Shown here: one piece after another, positions 1-9,949 of the stretch
Layout of the letters: the number at the start of each line of letters is the position of its first letter
How positions within the stretch are numbered: the stretch's first letter is position 1
Assembly: GCA_007449985.2 (NCBI GenBank)
Contig: VIIQ02000753.1
Span: 1-64,000 of the forward strand
Source: Desmodesmus armatus
Lineage: Eukaryota > Chlorophyta > Chlorophyceae > Sphaeropleales > Scenedesmaceae
Direction of reading: 5' to 3'
Length of the DNA stretch: 64,000 nucleotides
The notes under the pieces: generated by a model
What the model was told of the DNA's origin: nothing
The model's input: only the letters and a program-made list of their open reading frames with translations
Databases searched by the model: none
Program-made: the position numbers and the translations under genes

Positions 1-728
1 CAACGAAAGCCGAGCTTGACCTGTGCAACTGCACTCTGACAAGCCAGATAATGTAGCGCTTTTGCAAGGTGGCGCAGAGACACCCCATGACAGTAAGCCG
101 GCCAATTCCTCGGTCCCCAGCTGCGACAGGATAAAAATGCTGTGGAACCTGAATATTTATCAGTCAGTGGCGAACCTGGGCAGCACTGGGGCGGTGCTGT
201 TTTGTGTGTCCTCTTGTTGCATGCCTGCTAGACTTTTCTGACGCTCTGTTCCGAATTTTTCTGTTTTGGAAAAGCAGAATTGGTTTGTCATGGTGCCAGT
301 GTCATGTTGCCTTGCCCAACGTGCTGAGAGCCCTGGGTCCTGCGCAATGCGGAAGCGTCACACAACTTGTTTCGTGAGGGTTTCACTCATCCTTTTTTGG
401 CAATGCTTGGAGACGTACGAGCGATATATAGATGGCAAACTCTGTTTTGGTCATGGTGCTGATACTACTTTAGAACCCCAACATGTCGTGGCGGGCATAA
501 TTCGTTCTGCCTGAGTGCTGAGGACAGAACAGCCTTCACAATCACTCGTACCATGCTCGTTTAAAGTTGGCGTTTCACCCTTCTCCAACAGCAAGGGCAT
601 CCTACTGTCTGCGGTACTATCAGCGGCCCTCGCAGCAACCTACCTGTTCATAGGGTAGGATATTATGCTCCGAGGTGCCCTTGAACTGACTACAGCTCAG
701 CTGTGCAAACTGCTCGCGGGGGTTCAGC
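1..728. other. No recognisable gene
   Basis: Only short open frames without family signatures are visible. The stretch just 5' of the STELLO-like relic could hold earlier exons of that gene, but I could not place any splice-bounded coding block here. Confidence 0.4.
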
Positions 729-1811
729 TTGATCCTCTGGTACTGCCTGTCAGTCAGATTGAGGGCACAGACGGCTCAACCAGCCAACAGCGCACCCTCT
801 GGGTATCTTTACGAAGGTAACGTGTCAGGCGCTTTTTCAGGGGCAAGAATGTTTGCCAAGTGGAGCAACACCGCAACGCCTGTACCACAAAGCTCTCCAT
901 GGTCGCTGAAGTGGGCATGTGCACCACCATATTCCAAACCATCGCAGCCAATTGTGGATGCTTCAATTGCAGGGCTGGAGTGTTGTTGTGTTGGCGACAG
1001 GGGTGCTGTGCCGTTCAACTTGACGGCCGACAACCTCGTGTACTTGGATGAAGCGGCGCAGGTGGAAATGGGAAAGAGTTATCCCAAATTATTGCAGCTG
1101 CTCCCCTGGAAGCATTTTGGGAGGAAGAACCTGGGCTTTCTCTACGCCATAGCGCATGGTGCGCAGACAATCTGGGACTTCGATGATGACATGGACTAAA
1201 GGCAGGCTTTGATGAACCAGGCCTTCCATCCCGCGATGTGTATGGTTTGAAGTCTCCAGCACGTGTGTTGCTTTCAACCCCTACCCTATGATGGGTGCTC
1301 CAATGATTCAGTGGGTGCCTGGCCGCGTGGCTTCCCTCTTGACCGTATCAGGAGCCCCTGCACAGCCACACTGATCCCCAGCAATTTCAGCAGTGTGGCT
1401 GTGCTTCAATCGCTTGCTGATCATGAACCAGACGTGGATGCCATATTCCGGCTAACCCGCCACATCCCATTCAGCTTTGACCCCAGTGTCAAGCGCACAA
1501 TCGTGTTGCCTCATGGCACACTCGCGCCATACAACGCGCAGGCCACCTTGGTGCTGCAGCCTGCATTCTTCACCCAGTTGCTACCCATCACAGTAAGACC
1601 CCCACCATTACAGCACAGGGTCAGTGCCATTGCATCCTGACATATTCTGCCCTTGTCCCATATCATGGATGCAATTGAGGGCAGAGGATGCAATGCTTCA
1701 ACCTGCATGCATGCTTCTACGCATACATAATGCTTTCTGATGATATAATCTTATCCACTGCAGGTTCATGGGCGTGTGAGTGACATTTGGCGCAGCTATG
1801 TTGCCTGTGAC
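729..1811 (+). pseudogene. STELLO/DUF288-type glycosyltransferase, degenerate
   Basis: Three consecutive blocks match the STELLO (DUF288) family of Golgi glycosyltransferase-like proteins. Block 1 (about 954-1195) has NLTADNLVYLDEAAQ, then GRKNLGFLYAIAHGAQ and WDFDDD, the family's RKN-GYLFAIQHGAK plus acidic motif. Block 2 has FNPYPMMGAPMIQ (about 1273-1311) and WPRGFPLDRI (about 1320-1349), then PDVDAIFRLTR and LPHGTLAPYNAQ. Block 3, HGRVSDIWRSYVA, starts at 1764 after a clean GTAAGA...CAG intron (1593-1763). The gene looks broken: an in-frame TAA at 1197-1199 follows the acidic motif; the FNPYP segment lies in frame 1 and WPRGF in frame 0 with no room for an intron between them; and block 3 is cut at about 1811 by a foldback element. 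The following WGQRLLWE-type segment of the family was not found. Upstream exons were not located. A misassembled functional gene is the alternative. Confidence 0.75.
1593..1763 (+). other. Intron of the STELLO-like relic
   Basis: The donor GTAAGA follows a Thr codon, and the acceptor TTATCCACTGCAG precedes GTTCATGGG. Both junctions are phase 0, and removal joins the family block ending LLPIT to VHGRVSD. This retained splice structure argues for a former host gene rather than a processed copy. Confidence 0.7.
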
Positions 1812-2319
1812 GGGTTAATTAGGATTTATGGGGCAGCACCCCCCGCAAGGGGGTATGGGGCGGCGAAGCCGCCTGGTGCCAATAGGCACAAACTAAGCAC
1901 GCGCAGCTGACGCAGGCGTCGTATGACTGCTGGCAATTCAGACCCTGAATTGCCCCATACCCTGTGACTGACCCCTGTGACACAGGCACCAACAAACACC
2001 GGTGAATGAATGAGAGGCTGGTCTGGCTTAAGTGCGGAATGTGGTTGAGCTCAGGCCATCTGGCCAGGCCAAAGCACAGTCGCTTTACGATTAAGACCGA
2101 ATCCATGCGATTTATCACGTATACGATACATTGAACAAAGCTGCTAGTGTCACAGGGGTCAGTCACAGGGTATGGGGCAATTCAGGGTCTGAATTGCCAG
2201 CAGTCATACGACGCCTGCGTCAGCTGCGCGTGCTTAGTTTGTGCCTATTGGCACCAGGCGGCTTCGCCGCCCATACCCCCCTTGCGGGGGGTGCTGCCCC
2301 ATAATCCTAAATTAACCCC
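1812..2319. mobile_element. Foldback element with 172-nt inverted arms
   Basis: The left arm (1812-1983) and right arm (2147-2319) are almost perfect reverse complements around a 163-nt loop. Outer ends read GGGTTAATT and AATTAACCCC. Each arm is built of small nested hairpins: CCCCCGCAAGGGGG, GGCGGCGAAGCCGCC and GGCAATTCAG-ACC-CTGAATTGCC. A short CCTGTG flanks both sides as a possible target duplication. It interrupts the last visible exon of the STELLO-like gene. No coding capacity is visible. Confidence 0.85.
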
Positions 2320-2564
2320 TGTGTGGGTAAGGTGCAGCAACTGATGAGGAACTCCGCCCTGTTAGCTGTAGATTCACGTAATATACCTTCTGAGCATCTG
2401 ATGTACAGATGCTGTACAAATTGTACGTAGTCAGTACTGCTGTAGGTGAGGCACTGTGAATTCCACTGGGAACTCGCAGCTGCATCCCCACAGCTGTCAG
2501 CTTCAACTTAATCTGTTGATTAGGTGTTTAAGTAATGTTTTGCTGCTACTCAGGCTTTCACTGC

Positions 2565-2604
<40 letters not shown>

Positions 2605-4505
2605 CTAAGTAAAACGAAAAATGGCGTCCCCTTGCCTTGCAGGCTGCTGTTTCTGCTGATGGCAACGATGTTACTGCTGCTGCCAGCAGCAGGTGTGGGT
2701 GTTGTTGTTGTGCAACCTCCGCAGCCAGCACCGGTATCATTGGCGGGGGCTGTAGTCAGTCAGCCTTCCTGCCTTGCAGACTCTTGTTCTGCTGCAATAA
2801 ACGACTGCGCAGTCTCGTTGTTGGCAATGGGTCTTGTTGCTGCTGCCAGTAGCAGCAGTATCATTGGCGGGGGTCCATGGGTGCAAGCTGCTGTACTGCT
2901 GCAGCCACAGACTGGGTTGGCTGTTGTTGTTGATGTTGTTGGCAACAGCTCAGGCGGCTGCCATCATTACGTGGCTGCGACCTTGCATGCAGCCAGCCAG
3001 CCCATACTGCTGATCGCAATAATTCCTCGACAAATCATACGTACAATAACAAGGTACTGCTGCAAACACAATAGCTGTTGGTCACACCAATTCAAACACG
3101 CTTTTGAATGTGTTATTTTGGACGATCAAGGTCCAAAACAGGATTACTCATTTGTCACTCTTTTGCTTGGGCCACAGGCTCTCCGAAGGACTCTCATTCT
3201 CGGAGGAAAGTGACACACCCACTTTTTCACCAGGCTCCCCGTGGAGGCCCTACCCCCCTGGGGCACTGCCTGGAAGGCTCACCCTGGAGAAAGCCCTATG
3301 CCCCCCCCCCCCTCCCCAAGGCCCCAGACTGCCCTTTTTCAAGGCAATTGCAGGCTTTACAGCAGTCCATCTTCAAGGCCCAATGCCCCCACCCGTGGGC
3401 ATGGTCCTGAGCCAGAATGCCCCAAGCCCTTCCCCCTGCTGAGAAAGTCCCTGTGGCAGTTTCAAATAATCTCCACCAATGGCAGGGGGGGGGGGGGGAG
3501 AAATAAACGCTGGGGACACCATCCTGAGAAAGTTCAAACGGCCCCAGACACCCCCCTACCCCCGCTTACCCCGTGAAGCTGCATTTCAGGGCCCCACGAC
3601 GGTTGATATGCATATGTACGTATGTAACATAGTTTCTACACCCTCAGAACTGTTATCCAAGCTCCCCTGAGGCCTGGTTTCGGAACAGTGACCTCAAGAT
3701 TCATCAATGGTGCTTTGCATCCTGAAATCGGCCCCCGACTGCTCAACAGCATCGTAAAGACATCCTTATGTTAACACAATACATTGACATGACTCTGCAC
3801 TGCTTTACATCAAGCTCAATCAACAAACAGGGCCACTGCCCTCAACCGCCGCTGTGCTGCTGCCTTTCTCAGCCTTGAGGTTGCTTGATATGTATTGTGA
3901 GGCTACAAAAAGGCTTGCAGTTGATAGTATGTGATGTAAGCTTCAAAATGAGCAGCTTACGAGGTCAAATGGGCTGCAACCAGAAAAGTTGCTGAACCCT
4001 TTGAAGAAAGTTCAAATGGCCCCAGACCCCCCCCCCTCCCCCCCCCCCCTAAACTCCCTCACTTTTCTTTCAAATTGAGTCAAATGAAAGCTGTTAGTAT
4101 ATATAACACATCCTGAACTTGGCAGGCCAAAGTGGTACTGTCCAGCTGACAGACTCCCCCCCCCCTCCCCCGACCCAACCCCTGAAAATTTTGCACCCGG
4201 AAGGGGGGGGGGGCTCTGGGGGTATGAGAAGTATACGTTGCAGGTAAAACTGCAAGAAATTCAAGAGCATTTGCACCACAGCAAACTGCCGGAACTGCGG
4301 GCGGGGGGGGGGGGGGGGGCTTGAGAGAAACTTGATATTCTGAAAAATTGCAGAGAACTTAATTGTGGATATTAGGATGGCAAGCAACTGCTAGGAACTG
4401 TAAGGTCTGTGGCATCAGAAGGGGGGGGGCATCCCACAAATTACCGCGGGGAGGGGGGTGGACAATGGCACAACTCCTGAAAAGCTAATAGTTGATGTCT
4501 TCCAG
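2320..4505. other. Gene-free low-complexity and G/C-tract region
   Basis: The stretch has CTG/GTT-rich DNA at 2560-2960 and long homopolymers: C runs near 3301, 4027-4050 and 4155, and G runs near 3485-3501, 4203 and 4303-4319. The motif AAAGTTCAAAYGGCCCCAGAC recurs at about 3530 and 4008, indicating repeats. Open frames here are compositional and show no family signature. Confidence 0.6.
2569..2602. repeat. AGC/CAG trinucleotide microsatellite
   Basis: About eleven uninterrupted AGC triplets; shorter CAG runs recur elsewhere, for example at 8357, 38480 and 44030. Confidence 0.95.
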
Positions 4506-4754
4506 CCGACACCTATTAAAGCGATCTCTCCTTCCTTGGCTTTTTGTGTTGGCAGAGCGACATTGGCGATGGTGTGTGATGCTGTTTGGCATGGTGATGC
4601 TATTTCCCCCTCCAGAACAATAAGTACTCCCCAAAACTCCATGGGAATGGGCCACCCCCCAACATTGCGTGTAGGGCAGAGGGCGCCCATGGCAGATTCA
4701 GTCAAACTTGAAGCGCATGTAGCCAAGGTGTACACGACAAGTTCACTGCACAAT
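4506..4754 (+). other. Candidate coding exon, unknown product
   Basis: An 83-codon open block is bounded by a good acceptor (pyrimidine-rich ...GTCTTCCAG ending at 4505) and a consensus donor GTAAGT at 4755. Both boundaries are phase 0. I recognise no domain, and the opposite strand is also open, so coding status is uncertain. It could belong to an unplaced + strand gene between the STELLO relic and the GT54-like gene, or be chance. Confidence 0.25.
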
Positions 4755-5154
4755 GTAAGTGTTGCCCAGTTCGGAACCAATTTACTCCCCTGTCCTGAGA
4801 CTGCCATTGCCTCTGCCAGTGGTTGCCGCCATACTGCCCAATTCCTAGAACTGATGGTGTATGCCAGTCTTGTGTGAAGCCTATTATGCTGTTACCACTA
4901 TCATTTCTTTTTAACTGCTATCCCAAGCCAATTCAGCACACATGTGGCAGTGGTGGGCAATAGTCATGTACAATGTCTGCCAACTTGCGGTGCACGCAGT
5001 TGCACTGAATTGGAGGACAGTAGCCACCACACCTTGGTCCATTGCAGAACAACAAACGTCATGAAATATCTCTTGTCGCATCTGACAGTACTGTCAACAG
5101 GCACACATGCAAAATCCAGCCGTAGCTGAGCCTCTTTGACTGCTGTCAGCGGGT

Positions 5155-6144
5155 TCAACAACCATCTGGCTTGAATGTCGCTGATCCGCGTGACAAGTCA
5201 TAGGTCTTGCCAGCAAGGGTGCTGTGCCCACCTTGATGTTGCACAAGGTTGGGCACAATTACATGCTCGTTACTGGATTGAATGACCCGAAAGTCTTCCA
5301 TCAACCAGTCAACTGGCTTTGTGAAAAAGTTTTTCCTGATGTATGCAGCTAAGCCCTGTGCCAGCTGCCTTGGCATGCAAAATGCCACCATCCCTACAGG
5401 GGTTCCTTGATTGATGTAGGATGAGGTCCGCCCATGATCACCAGACGAGTACATGCTGATAAAGTCTCTGCTGGTCTGATGTTCTGGCAACCTATCAAGG
5501 TAGGTGTGCAACTTATCAAGGAATCCACCTGCCATCCGAATGTCATCTTGCAGATGTATGTAGTAGCTTGCGTTGGCCTCTGCCTGCAGCGCTGCCTCAA
5601 TAGTAGCCGCCGTGTCCAGCGCTTCCTTTGATCGCCACCATATCCGTTCAGGTGGGTCACCAAAAGATGGGGGCAGCCCCCCACTTGCATTCGCTGCCAC
5701 CAAAGCTGCATGCATGGCGGTGTTTGACTTTGTCAGCAGCCCTCTCTGTTTGAGGAAATGCCATACTGGATCTGTCTCCATCGACATGAGGGCCAAATGC
5801 TTGGAGGCAGGAACCTCGCCGTTGAACAAAACAATACGAGGATAGGCAACATGAGATGACTGCAGACCACAGCTGAGATTATGGAGTGTTGGCTGTATGT
5901 AATTGTGATTGCCGGGTCTGTGGCCAGTACTGATTCCTATCACAAACACTGATCTGAACGCTCCCTCACGCATCTTCGTTAGCGGCTCCAACGTTTCCAA
6001 TTGTCGTCCGGCATGCTTGGTTGCAACATCTGCTTCACTCAGCCAGAACCGCACCAACCCGACGATGATCAGAACAATCACACCTATTTTGTGACCAGTG
6101 CGAGCGCGGATCGTATGCCTCGTCCGTGCTTCATTTACGGTCAT
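5155..6144 (-). CDS. GT54/MGAT4-like N-acetylglucosaminyltransferase-type enzyme
   Basis: A 329-residue single-exon protein is predicted, starting at the ATG at 6144; the frame stays open upstream to 6315 but has no earlier ATG that suits the topology. Topology is type II: a short basic cytoplasmic tail, then a signal anchor near residues 19-35 (IGVIVLIIVGLVRFWL). Catalytic-type features follow the MGAT4 order: RSKEALDTAATIEAALQ, then YYIHLQDDI with the acidic pair expected to bind the nucleotide sugar and metal (about residue 200), then DWLMEDF, and near the C-terminus QHQGGHSTLAGK, which parallels the QH.G.HSSLAGK signature of MGAT4 enzymes. Known family members add beta-1,4 GlcNAc to N-glycan mannose in the Golgi; substrate here is not predictable. 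The frame is intact. It is probably a Golgi lumenal enzyme acting with the other glycosylation genes of this window. Confidence 0.78.
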   Translation of the reverse strand: MTVNEARTRHTIRARTGHKIGVIVLIIVGLVRFWLSEADVATKHAGRQLETLEPLTKMREGAFRSVFVIGISTGHRPGNHNYIQPTLHNLSCGLQSSHVAYPRIVLFNGEVPASKHLALMSMETDPVWHFLKQRGLLTKSNTAMHAALVAANASGGLPPSFGDPPERIWWRSKEALDTAATIEAALQAEANASYYIHLQDDIRMAGGFLDKLHTYLDRLPEHQTSRDFISMYSSGDHGRTSSYINQGTPVGMVAFCMPRQLAQGLAAYIRKNFFTKPVDWLMEDFRVIQSSNEHVIVPNLVQHQGGHSTLAGKTYDLSRGSATFKPDGC

Positions 6145-6329
6145 CACGGCCTGGACCAGACACTGTCTCAACGGGGGTTCTCCTAGATTAAAAAAAACAA
6201 ACGGGATACCATGCAGATTTTGACAGCTGCAAGAACCTCGTCTTGATGGGAAATGGGGTTCTGCAGGTGACGCAGAGCCACAGTGGCTCAGCGGGCCTGA
6301 GGCAGCTTCAGCCACGTCTTCTCAAACCC

Positions 6330-7760
6330 TACAGTCAAACTTTCGTTAGGTATTTGCAAGAGTTAACTTTCACGTCTTGTGCCATAGGAAAAGGATTGGC
6401 ATTTTATTTTCAACGACCTGCTGCCTGCGGCCTATCTCAGCCGCGCCTCAGCCTGCAGAGGACATATATGGATAGAGGGTCTGACGCGCTCCTAGTTGAC
6501 ACCCGGTTGCATGCGGACAGGCAGCTGCGAGGCTTGGTGACAGCAGCACATCACCATCAATGGGTGGCACTCGCGGTGACCCATGCTGGCGTGCTGCTCC
6601 CTCATAGAGTAACAAACTTTTTTGCACGATGATAGTTTGCTGAACTAGCGCGAGGGATCAGTGCGATCCTGCTCAGTTGTTGGGGGGGAGGTTGTCACAA
6701 GTAGATCCTCTCACCGCAAAGCGGTACTCTCTACACTAGTTGTAGGCGGGACTTGAACAGCAACAGCAGCAGCAGCCCACGCTGCTGTTGTACGCTCAGT
6801 AACAGCTACTTGCAGCCACTAATGTGCTCCAATCAAGAGTGCCTGCTCATGCCAGGTGCGGGATGCAGCTGGGCTGCAGGGGTACCAGCTTATTCCTGCA
6901 TGCGCAGTGCCATGCTGCTGGAGCCAGCAATGCTCAAACATCAGAGCAGCATGCATGCTGTTGAAACATTCAGCACTTAACTATCAAAGGCTTGCTTCAA
7001 GGGCTCCTACTGCCTAGCAGCTGCACGCTTTCAGTGCACAGCCAGACAGGCACATGGCCACAGTGTGCTCAGTGGAAGACAACCCCAGGTGTAGCAGTGG
7101 TCACAGGTGCAGTGCTATTGCTGGTGTGACCCAAAAGGGCAGCCAGGGTGAGCTGGGGGAAAGGGCCACTCCGTCATGACCTGCGGCCCTGGCGTCCACA
7201 ATTGCACCAGTGGTGCACCAGCAACAGCATGCAACAGACCCCACTTTCAAATCTTGCCTCGCGCGCTAATTTGCGTGGAGTTTCACTCCTTCAAACTGTC
7301 CTTGTGGTGAACACACACCTGGGTGAAAAGGGACTGCTACGATCTTGCAGTAAGCCCACACACCCCAACGGTACCCCAAGGGCGCCGTGTTTAGGCGCAG
7401 ATAGCGTGGTGTCTGCAGAATTGTATTCACTGCTCAGGCAGACTGCACCCCCTGGTGCCTGCTGCTGTTTGCACAGTGTGCTGTGTTTGCTGCTGTGGAG
7501 CGCACGTTGCATACAATTGCAGGCGTTGCTGCCTGCTCGTACAGCTGCTGTAAGCAATATACTGTTGTAAGCACTACACAGCTGAGGGGCGCCGTGTGCA
7601 GCCGCAGTATCCAACATAGCTGTTGCACAAGCCAGACTGAGGGCACTGCTGCTATACTTGCATGCCCAGGCCCAGCGCTTCTGTGTTGGTTGCCCAATCA
7701 TTGGATGTGCTGCATGCGGCAGGGCCCCAACGCCGGGATCATCAGCATGGGGTGATGAAG
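6330..7760. repeat. Dispersed repeat, copy A (second copy 38130-39320)
   Basis: Long diverged matches run in the same order and orientation in both places: the GGTGACAGCAGCACATC..CATC block (6536 and 38315), CAGCAGCAGCCCA..GCTGCT (6765 and 38480), and the segment around GCAGGGCCCCAA (7718 and 39206). It ends near TTTCGAATCTTGC. No transposase is visible. Open frames inside, including a 240-codon one on the - strand, lie wholly in repeat and show no family signature. Confidence 0.7.
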
Positions 7761-8279
7761 CTTTCGAATCTTGCTTAGCGCGCTTTCTCTGTTTTTCCAG
7801 GTATGTGGCCTGATGGGTGCTGCTGTTGGGTCGTGGAGGCCGCGTTTGCAGTGTGTTACTGCAGCGTTTGACCTTGGGTTGAGATGTTACTAGAACTGTT
7901 GCAACTAGCAACTTGCTGGTTTGACCTGGCAGTACAGCCTGGTGCATAGGGACGGGTGGCCAATTGTTGTTGCTACGCCTTGAACCCCTCCCTGGAGCTT
8001 CACACCGTCTCAAACCACATGAACCGCAGCAGCCTCATACTTTTGATTGCCTAATATAACTCTTGCCTTTGTGCTTTTTGTTTTGGTTTTACCAGTGGGC
8101 TGTTGGGTTACTACTTATTGTGGTTACAATGCATCTAGATTCTGTAGGTGGTCAATCTCATGGCGGATGCGGCAGTGCACGCGGCAGGACCAATGTGTGT
8201 GTGTGTAGGGGGGGGGTGCGGTGGCCATGGGTGTACATATTTCCAGGTCAAGGGCTTCATGAAAGCTTCTTCAAAAACT

Positions 8280-9110
8280 GAGTCTGTTATTGAATGATTG
8301 TATAAATGAAATTTCAAGTGAAAAGTGAAAAAGTGAAGGGCAGGTGACAGGCAGCAGCAGCAGCAGCAGGTGCAGTTCGACAAGTAAATACGACTGTTGG
8401 AGCACATCTGTAGTTACTAATGAATTTATGTACTGTCTGTCATTTAGTGGACGATCATCAGGGATGTACCATTTCACTTTTCCGAATTTTCATGTGTGAA
8501 ACTTCACTCAATATTTCATGAAAACTTCACACCCCAACGCAGCCCTTACATTGGTTTGAAATGTTGAGGCGTTCCGACACTGCTGCAGCAACTGCTGGAC
8601 GTCTCCCTCATCGCCTAGAGCTGCTGGCAACAATTGCTTACATCATAAGGAACATACTACGTACATACAAGCCACATAGGATTAACACATTGATGCAGCA
8701 CAACCGCTTGGTGCCTTCCATGGATGGGTAAAACCAGGGGGAGGGAAGGGGACCAGAGGGGGACTACATACTCTGTCTCAAGCACACACCCTGTGCACTT
8801 CAACAGGAACCTGTGTATGTCATTATTTGTCAGAAAGCGCTAGAGGAACGCCCCAAAAACCCCTCGGTCATGACAACTTCACGCCCCAAAACTCCCTCGG
8901 TCTCTGTGAAATGGTGAAGAGCGTGGTCTGCCATTGCTGGGGCAGTGCTGCAGCAGCTGATGTACCCCATAAAAGCGCCTGACACTACAGTTGACACATT
9001 TTCATTGCTATAGAGCCCTTCACGACAAAGACAGCCCGCTCTCAGCCTTTGATAGAGCCGGGTGGGCCCTACCAGAAGTGAACTGCAGCTGCGGCCACAG
9101 GTGTTGGATG
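8280..9110. repeat. hAT-like (CAGGGRTGTACC) dispersed repeat complex
   Basis: It contains CAGGGATGTACCATTTCAC at 8459, matching the terminus of the hAT-type element at 43918-45961, followed by sequence shared with 39420-39650 and 45660-45900. A second block (about 8870-9110, with CTGGGGCAGTGCTGCAGCAGC) is shared with 35780-36020. No matching second end or target duplication was found, so it is probably a nested or eroded set. Confidence 0.6.
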
Positions 9111-9949
9111 TGGGGACGCAGACCTGCAGTTTAGCAGCAGGTTGCTAACATTGCCCCAGCAACAGCAAAGCAGGTGCAGGTAGGATTGGTTTGCAAGGTG
9201 CACCACTACGTGATTATTACTGACGTAGCGGGATAGGCCACAGCCCACAAGTCCCCACTGGACCTGAGCTCCGGTGCCGAAAAATCAGGCCACCTGAAAA
9301 CAGGGTCAGAAGTTGATTACAGAGCCTGGACCTCCTCAGTCAAAGCCCTATTTGATTACACCGATAACTGAGTGGCTGAAGTCTCCCTGGGGGTCAGTTG
9401 CAGTGAGCCATCCATGTTACTGGGATATAACTGGCACCTGACTAGGTGGTCCGTTGGCATCCATTACTACTTCATACATAAAAGGGTCAGAAAGGCGCTT
9501 CCTGGCGCAGCATCACCCTCGGTTTGCAGATTCGGTCCATGACCAGGTGGTCATGCTCCTTGCTAACTTCACCTGACAAGTGCTCTATCTGGGCGCCTGA
9601 TACAGCCCAGAACATATCATGTTCATACCCCAAGTGAACAAACGTCTTTCAGTGTTGTCAGTGGCGGTGATATGGGTCTTTACTGTGTGTTGGGGTTGAC
9701 ATCTGTCAGGCTCGTCAACCAGTCAGTCAGGGGTCGTTGAAAACGGAGCAGCAAAATAAATAGCAGCAGAGAAATCGTAAACATCGCCAGATCGTGTTTA
9801 ACGCATTATATGCATGTTGCCATCTCTATGCATTGCACTCCATGCCTCCACAACTCAAAGTGAGTTTGTTTTGGTCCAGCTGGCTGTAGGTTAGTTTGTT
9901 CACAAAAAACCTCTTCGTGCGTACTATGATCACTTTTCATATTTGCTAG
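9111..9949. repeat. Repeat-derived, gene-free; includes block inverted at 16085-16320
   Basis: Sequence at about 9312-9440, with GATTACA..AGCCTGGACC..CCTC and the stretch ending CTGAGTGGCTGAAGTCT, reappears in reverse complement at 16085-16320. The rest shows no recognisable gene. Confidence 0.55.

Noticed and set aside
2632..3213. 193-codon open frame on + strand
   Set aside because: Low-complexity Ala/Val/Gln/Ser translation of CTG/GTT-rich DNA; no family signature.
7291..8013. 240-codon - strand frame
   Set aside because: Falls inside dispersed repeat copy A and is not preserved in copy B.
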